This document shows positions 36,134-46,731 of a stretch of DNA of 64,000 nt, in pieces. The stretch lies in NCBI GenBank assembly GCA_018292915.2, contig JACVVK020000168.1, forward strand, positions 127,501 to 191,500. The letters run 5' to 3'. How positions within the stretch are numbered: the first letter of the stretch is position 1; every line of letters starts with the position of its first letter. The notes under the pieces were generated by a model. The model was not told where the DNA came from. It saw only the letters and a program-made list of their open reading frames with translations, and did no database searches. Source of the DNA: Batillaria attramentaria (taxonomy: Eukaryota; Mollusca; Gastropoda; Batillariidae). The translations under genes were made by a program, and so were the position numbers.

Positions 36134-38573
36134 GTTTCGTGACCGACACTTTCTTCAGACGTTTTCTCACACTTTGCATCCCTCTAAATCACGTGATTTT
36201 TCCATCCTTCACGTTCAGACCGGTTTCCCAAATCTACTGTCGGAATACAAATACGACATAATTGTGTCCTCTGCTTTCCATACAGCATAGTATCAACAAG
36301 CAAAAAACAAACAAACAAAAAACAAACAACAACAACAACAAAACCAACCCACCTTCCTCGTCAGTATGAGCAAATTTATGTGAATTGTGACAACCATGGT
36401 GAATATAAACATTGAACTACAACCTAGAGCTGTACTACTAAGAATTGGCTACCGTAGACCAATGTCCGCGTAAGTGCCGAGCTTTTCGATGTCTGCCTGG
36501 TCCCGTTTCAAGTTATCGTGGCCCGGGAAATCCCGAGACTGGGGGATTATCAGTCAATTGTGACTTTAGGACAAGAGGGTAGAGCCACCCACAATGCTAA
36601 GAATGGCGTGATCAGTTGTCACCATGCCCCCAACATGTAACTGGCATATCCGTGACTGTACCGTGGCTGTTCACGCTCCAGCGCAGCGCAAATCACCTCA
36701 GGACGATTCTATCTAGGTGAACCCGACCCTATGTCATGTTACAAGATATTGGTTGCGCGGCTCTTGCTGCAAGTGAAAGTACAGAATAAACCCAATACAG
36801 TTAACAGCTGGATCTCTATTTTGCAGGCCAACTTCAAACTGACACGAGTGACAAAGGAACCGAGAGGGACGGAAATGAGAATTACCATCTACTACGAGGG
36901 AGCCCGGAATCCCGAAGTTTTTCTCTCGCCAAACTATCCAGTCACCGGTAAATGTACATCCAAATGTACATGTAAATGTAAAAGTCCGATTATTTTCTAA
37001 CCGTGGCCGACATACGTCCGGTATCGCTATCGTCTTAACCAAACAATACTTTTTAGTTAGGGCAGCAAAGACACTTAGTAAAATTGTTTATACCACTCTA
37101 CCACTATTACAGGCCACGGTTTATATAGAGCTTACATGATTAGTTTGAGTGGATTATGGCGAAAGACACCGCTCGATGGTTCAATTTTTGGCGTAGCTAC
37201 CGAGCCTTGACGTATCGCCAGACAAGGAGACCAGAAAACACTTACAAGACAGATCACATTATCGGCCGTGGCTGTACTATTAGGGGACCCCGGAAACAAT
37301 CTGGTGGGAAAATGCTGGAAAATCGGAGTTTTACGCCCTCTTCAACAAGATAGAGGCCATAAAGCACTTACTGCACATATCATATCATTAGCCCGGGCGA
37401 AGCCGGATACATCAGTTTGTGACAAATAACTTGACTGAGGGACGCGCGGTTTGTGAGAACTACAATACAGAGCATACAGTTGGCATAAATCTTTATAAAA
37501 AAAAATACATACTTTTTTTTAATGAAAAAAAAACCCACAACAATAACAAACGCTTGATTTCGTCTAGGTCATGTGCCAAGCTTCGTTTCCCCACCAAGAC
37601 TTCTTTAGCCAGGACCAGACTAACATGAATGTCAATGTATTCTATGCCTACTGTAGGAATGTCCTCATAGATCCTGTTTTTGTTTGTTTCTTTGTTTGTT
37701 TTTCCTTCAGGTCATCATTCGATGCAGGAAATAATACCCTACCAAGACAGGGTACAGGCTGACTTAACGAATTTCGGCAGCATGCCAATGTTCTGCTTCA
37801 AGCTTCCCGGCTACCCTTTCTTCCAATTCTTGTTGCTCTTGAGAAATCTCACTGAAGAAGATGTTCCAAACAGTGAAAACATTGCTGATTTGGGGTTCCG
37901 AATCGACCCTGGCCGTGACCTCACATACGATCCTGGACAAGACGTTAACTTTAGCGTCTCGCTCGATTCTACAACCTCGAAGTACTACTTCTTCCAAGAC
38001 GACGTTTATGTCAGGCAAGACGTGGAAAACAGTCAGATTAAGTTTAAACGACTTTGGGTGCCGGACAAGGGGTACCCACTGCAACGTCTAGGCCGCACCA
38101 ACCAGGACGGCAGGGAAGCTCGTCACTATCGGCTGAACACGACTGGAAGTCCAACGGGACTGATCAAAATCACGGCAGATGCCACTTGTTTCTCTGGGTG
38201 CTTAGTGGTCTGGGTGGCAGCGATGACATACATCCGTTTCTATCCGTCATACATGTCTCGCCCGTTCCCTGCGTACTATATCGGCTTCGCGGAACCCCAT
38301 CCCCCTTGGCAAAAACCATTCTGTTTTTCGCACTGGAAGTGTGAGATCTTTTGTGCTGCAGTAGGCGACGGACCAACGCTGATAAGAATCAACAAAGTCA
38401 CCAGTAATGGCACTCAACGAATGAATGTCCAAATCGGCAAGCAGCTGGATTTCTTCATCTTCGCACGGATTATACTGAGCCAGGCTACTGTGGATGATTC
38501 GGGTACTTACATATGTGAAGCGCGCACAAAGCTGAATGTTCGTGAAATCAAAATCAATCTTACTGTCTATTAA
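35784..38573 (+). CDS. Copy C: secreted protein with C-terminal Ig-like domain, intact
   Basis: Exons 35784-35867, 36827-36947 and 37711-38573 join in phase to 355 aa. The layout matches copy B, but this is the most divergent of the B-to-E set: exon 2 has EPRGTEMRITIYYEGARNPEV, and exon 3 has YQDRVQADLTNFGSMPMFCFKL and KVTSNGTQRMNVQIGKQLDFF. Ig cysteines (EIFCAAVG, GTYICEAR), RNLT and the terminal INLTVY are kept, and the stop follows the Ig domain. Intron 2 is only 763 bp and lacks the long block shared by B, D and E. The leader intron (34349-35776) contains a 5'-truncated retrotransposon. Secretion is inferred from exon 1; function is unknown. Confidence 0.85.
36069..36131. repeat. (CA)n microsatellite in copy C intron 1
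   Basis: Uninterrupted CA run not found in the other copies' intron 1. Confidence 0.95.
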
Positions 38574-39009
38574 AATGGACAGCTCTGAGAACTCCGCGGA
38601 TAGTGCGGAATTATCGATATAACACGATCTGGTAAACTATGGGGACATGGTAATACTAATCTGAAGTGAGAAAGACAGAAACAGCTAAACTTTACGCGTA
38701 AATCGCCAGTCATACTTAAATCTGAAGATAAGAGTATTTAACTCACCCGACGAAGGGAACTCTGTGTAAATAATGCAAAGTCTGGCTGTAAGCAGGAAAC
38801 GTGTCTCGCTGTCGTGATTTTCAGTTCAGGGAGACAGACTAGGACAGAAGTCCGAGACCAGCATAATACCTCTTAGTCTCGGACGTACGTCCTAGTCTCT
38901 CTTCATGCATTCGGTCCCAGCAGCTTACAGAGGATTTAGCTTCGCAAAAATTCTTACGGCCACTCTTCATACGCTTCCCATCGTTCAATCGTTCGATCTT
39001 AAAGACTGA

Positions 39010-39330
39010 ATAAAATATTTATGACTAATAATTGTTGGGAAGTTGGCAGTTTCCGGTTGGAAATTTTGCCCTTGCTTTACGTGCAGCCAGTTGCGGAAAT
39101 TACCGAAATATTCATGAAGAAACATCGTTGTTAAGCTGTTAGTTTCCGGGGTGGAAATTCTGCCCATACTTAACGTGTTTAGCCAGTTTTTGGACCTTGA
39201 ACATCTGTCTTCACATAAGTTAAAATTCAAATAAAATCTAAAAAAGGTTTCATTCTTTTCACCTGTATATGTTGAAAGTTGTTGGATGGAAGATTTGTTT
39301 TGAGTATCTGTCCATGAAATTTATAGAAGA
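39010..39330. repeat. ~110-bp tandem repeats in copy C 3' flank
   Basis: Two to three degenerate units with GGCAGTTTCCGGTTGG and ATTTATGACTAATAATTG. Confidence 0.7.
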
Positions 39331-39617
39331 TCGCACCATTTTTGTTGTAATTGAAGCACGTCTAATCTGGGCAGAGGCCAGTCAGTGTAAGAAACGCTGA
39401 GCACGGAATTCGTGGACACTCATCGCTAACCACCAGCAACAATTATATGCATCAATACTTTTAGGGGGTTAGTCAAATCAAATCGAATCAAATCAAATCA
39501 AATATACTATCTTGATCCAGTAAAGAAAATCGTAAACCACCTAAGTGAGGGGGGGGGGGAGAGGCGCAAATAACAGCATTAAATTAAATTTTAAAAAAAC
39601 TCTAACAACAGTACTCA

Positions 39618-39618
<1 letters not shown>

Positions 39619-39678
<60 letters not shown>

Positions 39679-39714
39679 CACAGACTCTTACTCGTGTGCG
39701 GTTTGGATTTTTGA

Positions 39715-39762
<48 letters not shown>
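39619..39762. repeat. (CA)n - spacer - (TG)n pair upstream of copy D
   Basis: Same layout, spacer with CTTACTCGTGTGCGG; shorter TG run. Confidence 0.9.
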
Positions 39763-39774
39763 CTGTATGTATTT

Positions 39775-39943
39775 GAAGAAAGCGGAAGATACGTAGGTAG
39801 AGAGACATCAGTTTGTAGTATCAAAATGACGCAAAAGAGACACAACATGACGTGGAACTACGTCTCTGTGTTGACTGGCAGAAGCGGAGTTTTGTCTCTG
39901 TAGACAGAAGACATTCTTTGTCTTCCAACCGGCAAACGTGAAG
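39775..39943 (+). promoter_or_regulatory. Copy D proximal upstream block with probable leader exon
   Basis: Matches the copy B block closely (ATGACGCAAAAG, ATGACGTGGAACTACGT, donor GTAAGT at 39944) with an 11-bp loss after CTACGT. Confidence 0.55.
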
Positions 39944-40074
39944 GTAAGTTCCCTGACATTTAGTCACTCTCCAAAGAAGACAAGTCTTTAACATTAACAT
40001 TATCGGCAATAAGCGAAACCAGAATAAGAGAGAGAGAGAGAGAGAGACAGAGAGAGAGAGACAGAGAGAGAGAG

Positions 40075-40440
40075 ATGATGATGATGATGAAACGTTTTTT
40101 ATTCAGGAAAGAGCAATAAGGCATTGCTGTCTATCTTACATGGTGTCCTGCTATTCTACATTAAAGAGTACTGAGAAAAAAATCAAAACAAACAAACAAA
40201 CAATAAAAAAGTAAAAAACTATAAACTATCTAAGGGAAATACAGGAGAGAAAAATACACACGATAAACAAATCAAAACATACGTGGCATGTGCTGATGAT
40301 ACTGGCTGTATGCCAAAGAAGAACTTTACAGTCGTCTCTAATATTTCAAAACATGTATGTAACACATTTCTATGCATATGGTCAGATAAGCGTATCGTGT
40401 AGAATTTGTTTGAAGTTTATGAATTTGGAAACGTTTTGGA
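40075..40440 (-). mobile_element. Retrotransposon 3' end in copy D leader intron
   Basis: A (GAT)n run followed by AAACGTTTTTTATTCAGGAA looks like the reverse of an AATAAA-bearing 3' end with a (CAT)n tail. No coding part is visible, and the far boundary is uncertain. Confidence 0.45.
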
Positions 40441-40631
40441 TACTCAGTGAGAGAGAGAGAGTGTGTGTGTGTGCGTGGTGGGGGGAGGGGCCGGGGGCAG
40501 CTATAGATAGAACAATAGAGAGACAAACGACAGGGACGGCATTCAAATTTCCGACAAATGCGCACAGTCTTTCTTTTTTACATCCTCCATGTGTGTAATG
40601 TACTTGTGTCTTAACTACTTTCAGCATCGTA

Positions 40632-43600
40632 ATGGCGTGTGCAAAGGACTCGCTTGTGACGTTGATTCTGATTTCCTTGTACGTCCAAACAGGAATCGCA
40701 GCATTCACAGCGCCGGTATCTACACCTTCACTAAACTGTCTCTGTTTGAACAATGCATGTACATGTACGTGTTTTGTGTAGTTGTTTTGTTCCCTGTTCT
40801 AGCGGCCAGCGTGAATCTTAGCATTTAACTACAGAAGTATAATGAGTAAGAATGGATAAGTAAGAATTGGCCACCGCAGACTAATGTCCGCGTATATGCC
40901 AAACTTTTCAATGTCAGCCTGGTCCCGTTTCAAGTTATCGCCGCCCGGGAAATCCCGAGACTGGGGGATTATCAGTCAAGCGTGACTTTAGGACCGGAGG
41001 GTAGAGCCACCCATAATGCTACAATGGCGAGATCAGCTGCTACCATGCCCCGACATGTTAGTTACGCGGCTTTTGCTGCAAGCGAAAGTACAGAATAAAC
41101 CCAATACAGTTAACAACTGGATCTCTATTTTGCAGGCCAACTTCAAACTGACACGAGTGACAAAGGAGAGGAGAGGGTCGGATGTGAGAATTACCGTCTA
41201 CTACGAGGGAGATTCGGATCCCGAAGTTTTTCTCTCCCCGAACTATCCAGTCACCCGTAAATGTGCTTTTGTGATTACATCAGTCCTGGAATTTTTTTTC
41301 TAACCAAGACAGCCATCGTCCTATATCGCAAGCTTTTTATTCAAGCCAAACGCACAATACTTCTTGTTTAAGTCAGCCAAGACATTTACTATCACTGTTT
41401 ATACCACTCTACCACTATCACAGGTCACGGTTTCAAAATTCCTACACCAGTCTGCCACTATTAAAAGCCATGGTCAAACGCGTGGTTTAACATTTGTACC
41501 CATAAAAATCACAGGTGAATTATGGATAAACCTAAAAAAAACTTACGTCAAGACATGACGGGGTTCGACTTTGTACGGGAATGGTAAGGAAGAAACTTTA
41601 CCGGTAGCTGGATGTGAAATTGTTGTTTTTGTTTTGTTCTGTTTTGTTTTGGTTTTTTAATCAAAGAAATGCAGCTACAGGCGTGGCCTAAAAAAATTTC
41701 CCAATTCGGTTCCCTCGATTACAATACACCACACAGATTTGTGAATTTCGCGGTTTTACGGTCGAAATCAACAGACTCGTGTGGTGTATTCTCCGTAATC
41801 GGGGGCACCTCATTTTGAACACTCTGAACTAGTTCCCAAGGGATATGAAGTAGTCTACCTTGCGGACTCTCTCTGCCGATACAGTCTGGCCCAGTCATTC
41901 AGCTCACGTGTAGAGAATCAGACTAGATCGAGTTGCCTCGCTTGGGCCTAAACACAAAGACTATGGGGATTGCAACATGCCATACACATAATGATGTGTC
42001 CTTGTTTAATAAGCCTCAGCAACCACCCTGTTTCATATTCAAGAGCAAGCTTCCCTTGTGTTTTTGTATTGATATGCTTGGTACCCAGGGGACACGAAAA
42101 TCTGAGTTTAACACACCACGTATCGCCAATCAGGGAGAGCAGAACACACAATTTAGAGTTCTCACACCGCGATCAAAATTGATGGCTGTACTCAAGGAGG
42201 ACCTCGGAAACACTGTGGCGGGGAAAAAAACCTCGGAAAATCCATGTTTCAAGCCTCTATGTTCGTGACACCTCTCAGATGGAAAATAGCCGCTTTGAAA
42301 GCTCTGAGGTATTTCGTTTTACCATCGCGACCATTTTCGTAACCGTGGTTTCCAATAGTAGAGAAATTCCAGTTTCCTTGAGTCCATGGTCTATTCCTGA
42401 ACGGACTGAGACCCGAAAAATCTTCGAAAAATAGGCACCAATCAGCGCTGTCTAGCTGGTCCTCAGTCCGCAACCAAATAATGTCGTCTGCTCAATACAC
42501 AGTACACCTCTAGAACAACACATACGCCGGCCAGAGTCACCACTATGCTTTCAGACACTCGATGAAAAGTTTTCCACACGCTGTAATCTGCCTGTCATAC
42601 GTATTAAGACTTTAACGTCCCTTTCCAGCATCAGTCCCCAAACGGGAAGACCAGAAAAACACTTACTACACATATCACATCATCAGCCCAGGCAAAGCCG
42701 GGCACATCAGCTATGGACGAATAACTTGACTGGGGGACGTGCGTATTTGTCAGAAGATTAATACAGCACATATACTTGGCATAATTTATTTTTTAAAGAA
42801 GGAAAAAACTGATTTCGTCTAGGTCGTCGACAAAGCTTCGTTTCCCAACCAAGACTTCTTTACTCAGGACCAGACTAACATGTATGTGAATAGATGCTGT
42901 GCCTACTATCGGAAGTTCCTTATAAATCCTGTTTTTCTTCAGGTCATCATTCCATGCAGGAAATAATACCCCAACAAGGGAGGGTACAGGCTGACTTCAA
43001 CAAGGACGGCATCAAGCCGATGTTCTCTTTCAAGCTTCCAAACTACCCGTTCTTTGAATTCTTGCTCTACTTGAGAAATCTCACAGTAGATGGTCCAAAC
43101 AGTGAAAACATTGTCGAATTGGGGTTCAGAGTCGACCCTGGCCGTGAACTCACATACGATCGCGGACAAGACGTTAACTTTAGTGTCTCGCTCGATTCTA
43201 CAACCTCGAAGCACTACTTCTTCGACGACGACGTTTACCTCAGGCAAAACGTGGAAAACAGTCAGATTAAATTTAAAAAACTTTGGACGCGGGACGAGGG
43301 GTACCCACTGCAATGTCTAGGCCAAACCAAGCAAAACGGCAGGGTAGCCAGTCACTATCGTCTGAAGACGGATGGAGATCCTAAAGGACTGATCCAGATC
43401 ACGGCATCTCCTACCTGTTTCTCTGGGTGCCTAGTGACCTGGGTGGCAGCGATGACATACATCCGTTTCTATCCGTCATACATGTATGGCCCGTTCCCTC
43501 CGTACTATATCGGCTTCACGGAACCCCATCCCCCTTGGCAAAAACTATTCTGTTTTGCTCACTGGAAGTGTGAGCTTTTTTGTGCTGCTGTAGGCGACGG

Positions 43601-43646
43601 ACCAACGATGATGAACATCAAAAAAGTCACCAACTATGGCCTATGA
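40632..43646 (+). CDS. Copy D: Ig-like secreted protein, truncated by frameshift
   Basis: Exons 40632-40715, 41136-41256 and 42943-43646 give 302 aa. Against copy B, one extra C at about 43640-43641 shifts the frame, so translation ends at TGA 43644-43646 after KVTNYGL. A second extra base lies at about 43695 (CCGCAGCGAG against CCGCGCGAG). Sequence coding the last ~50 residues, including DDSGTYICEV, persists to 43804 but is out of frame. The product would lose the second Ig cysteine and the final strands. The exon 2 donor reads CCC-GTAAAT, changing the junction Gly codon to Arg but leaving GT intact. This may be a recent pseudogene, a truncated variant or a base-calling error. Confidence 0.7.
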
Positions 43647-43804
43647 GCAAAGGAATGTCAAGATCAGTAAGCTGCTGGATTTCTACATCTCCGCAGCGAG
43701 TTGTACTGAGGCAGGCTACTGTGGATGATTCAGGTACTTACATATGTGAAGTACGCACAAGACAGTATGTCCGTGAAATCAAAATCAATCTTACTGTCTA
43801 TTAA
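43647..43804 (+). pseudogene. Out-of-frame 3' remainder of copy D Ig domain
   Basis: In a different frame this stretch still encodes VVLRQATVDDSGTYICEV and the terminal INLTVY followed by a stop at the family position. Identity to copies B and E is high, so the frameshift is recent or artefactual. Confidence 0.75.
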
Positions 43805-44104
43805 AATGGACAGCTGAGATAACTCCGGGGGCCTGGTGCATGGAGACAGACAGGAACGTAAGTCCGAGACCAGAATCAGATAATAAGGGTGGGTGGGTCT
43901 TTGTGAGGTGAACGTCCTTTTCCAGCATGTAAGCATAATAATAATAATAATAATTCACTGCCGTATGTTTCATTGCACTAAAACAAAACATAGAAATTTT
44001 GTGCGGTGGTGGGTTATCTCATGTACAGTCACACAATATAAAATACAAAATGATCTACAGAGAACTAGAGATACATACCGAATTGTACGCTTTCAATCGT
44101 TCAA

Positions 44105-44660
44105 TCCTTTGAACTTGCAGATTTGGTAAAATATTTATGAATGATAATTGTTGCAAAGTTGTTTGGAGATTCTTCACTTTCTTTCCGTTTTCAGCCAGTT
44201 GCGGAAATATATGATGTATATTTAGTACGGAAATATTTATGAATAATAATCGTTCCAAAGTTGGTAGTTTCCGGTTGGAAATTCTGCCCTTACTTTCCGT
44301 TTCCAGCCAGTTGCGAAAATATATAATGTATATTCAGTATGGAGATATTTATGTAGACGTGTTGCAAAGTTGGTAGTTTCCGGTTGGCAATTCTGCTTTT
44401 ACTTGATGTTTCTAGCCAGATGCTTTAACATATGACATAATATGACAAAAATCTTATAAAAATCGTTGTGACGTTGGAAGTTTCCGGGTGGAAATTCTGC
44501 CATTACTTAACGTTTTACCCAGTTTTTGAACCTTGAACATTTTGAACGTAATGTTGAAATAAAAATCTTTAAAAGTTGCATTCTTTTCACCAATAAATGC
44601 TCCGCGTTTTTATGTTGAAAGTTGTTGGATGGAAGGTTTCTTTTGACGATCTATCCAAGT
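44105..44660. repeat. ~110-bp tandem repeats in copy D 3' flank
   Basis: Units with ATATTTATGAATAATAATCG and TAGTTTCCGGTTGGAAATTC at about 110-bp steps. Confidence 0.75.
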
Positions 44661-44775
44661 AATTTATAAAAGACCATCGCCCCATCCAATCAATTGATGT
44701 TAATAACGGAAAATGTAAACCACTATGGGGAAAACACTAATCTTAAATAAAAATGATACTCCGTTCACAATATAT

Positions 44776-44820
<45 letters not shown>

Positions 44821-44822
<2 letters not shown>

Positions 44823-44916
44823 AATAATAATAATAAAGGGTATTTGTGGCGCCCCATCTCGCAAGAGCTCAGGGCGCGTACATAAACATAACATAAAAAC
44901 AGCGTATATAACTTAC

Positions 44917-44985
<69 letters not shown>

Positions 44986-45655
44986 ATTTTTTTTGCAGGT
45001 GGCATGCAGAGATGGAGGGGGGTTGGTTCTACTGCCTGGAGAAAAGATGTGTTTTAAGTTTAGATTTAAAGACTGCTAACGACTGAGCATGGCGGATGTG
45101 AGAGGGGAGGCCGTTCCAAACAACAGGACCAATGTATGAAAAAGCACGCTGGCCCTGAAACTTTTTCCGGCGGATGGGAATACGGGGAAGGCGGGTGTCA
45201 GAGGAAGAACGGAGGTTGCGGGATGGTGTGTAGAGCTGAATGAGAGCGGACAGATAGGGGGGAGCAGAACCTGAGATAATGTTGTAGCAGAGAGTGGCAA
45301 GTTTATAATGCATTCTGTTTTGGATGGACAGCCAGTGCAGATCAGATAGGAGAGGAGAGACATGTTGGCGCTTTGGTGTTTTGAAGATAAGACGGGCGGC
45401 ACAGTTCATTACTTTTTGAATTTTGTCTAACTGATTTTGAGGAAGACCGGCAAGGAGCGAGTTACAATAATCTAGGCGAGAGAGAACGAGTGAAGTCACT
45501 AAGGTCTTTGTAGAGTCAGTGGTCAGGTACTTCCTAATGGACGAAATGCGCCGAAGCTCAAAGTAGCAACACTGACAGACCTTATTCACCTGTTCCCTCA
45601 TCGACAGAGTGCTGTCAAAAATGACCCCTAAATTCCTTGCAGATTGAGAAAACAC
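44821..45655 (-). mobile_element. 5'-truncated non-LTR retrotransposon before copy E leader
   Basis: The minus strand carries RNLGVIFDSTLSM, SRLDYCNSLLAGLP, AARLIFKTPK and PVVWNGLPSHIR, the familiar C-terminal region of CR1/L2-type polyproteins. Its 3' end is an (ATT)n tail at 44821. It sits inside the (CA)n tract that precedes copy E and contains its own (CA)n at 44921-44983. Confidence 0.85.
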
Positions 45656-45699
45656 ACACACACACACAATCTTACTTGTGTGCGATTGTGGAGTTTTGA

Positions 45700-45767
<68 letters not shown>
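45652..45767. repeat. Interrupted CA/TG pair upstream of copy E
   Basis: The CA run at 44777-44820 is separated from its remnant (45652-45668), spacer and (TG)n by the retrotransposon at 44821-45655. Confidence 0.85.
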
Positions 45768-45770
<3 letters not shown>

Positions 45771-45941
45771 AAGCGGAAGATACGTAGGTAGATAGACATC
45801 AGTTTCTGGTATCATAATGACGCAAAAGAGACAAAACATGACGTCGTGTAACTGCGTAATCAAACGTCTCTGTGTTGGCTGGCAGAAGCTCAGTTTTCTC
45901 TCTGCAGACATTCTTTTGTCTTCCAACCGGCAAACGTGAAG
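45768..45941 (+). promoter_or_regulatory. Copy E proximal upstream block with probable leader exon
   Basis: Conserved block with ATGACGCAAAAG and ATGACGTCG and a CGTGAAG-GTAAGT donor at 45942. A second partial copy of its first ~60 bp recurs at about 46607-46665, so two leader starts are possible for this gene. Confidence 0.5.
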
Positions 45942-46073
45942 GTAAGTTCTCTGACATTTAGTCAGTCTTTAAAGAAGACAAGTCTTTAACATTAGCATTA
46001 TTGGCAATAAGCGAAACCAGAATAACAGAGGGAGAGAGACAGGTGGGGGGGGGGGGGGGGATTGTGGCAGTGC

Positions 46074-46361
46074 CACGGACGTATAGAGATGATCGCACCG
46101 CGTTGCCGGAAAAGTGACGCCGCCGCGCGCCACGTTGCTAGTACCTGGAAGTGCCAGCTGTTTACATAGCGCGCATAGCATTGGTCCAATTTATCTTACG
46201 TCACATTTCTGATGACGTCTTTCTAAAGAACTTTGTATTTCGAACGAGGCGTCCTATACACAGAGCCTCTGAGTTCTGGTATTAGTAAGATGGCCACGAT
46301 AGCGACACTCGCAAGCAGCGGTGGCAGCGTGCGGCGGTGCGTCGATCTCTTTACGTCTGTG
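46074..46361. mobile_element. hAT-like MITE between copy E leader and exon 1
   Basis: The ends CACGGACGTATAGAGAT and ATCTCTTTACGTCTGTG are inverted repeats. The flanks GGCAGTGC (46066-46073) and GGCAGAGC (46362-46369) are an 8-bp duplication with one mismatch. It is the inverse-oriented relative of 60761-61089. Confidence 0.75.
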
Positions 46362-46407
46362 GGCAGAGCAGAGCAGAGCAAAGCACAGCAAGAGAGAGAG
46401 AGAGAGA

Positions 46408-46602
<195 letters not shown>

Positions 46603-46731
46603 CAAAGCGTAAGATACCCAGGTAGATATACGTCAGTTTCCAGTGTCAAAATGACGCAAAATACGCTCAGTCTCTTTTTACATCCTAGATGTGTAAAATG
46701 TATTTGTGGCTTGACTACTTTCAGCATCAGA

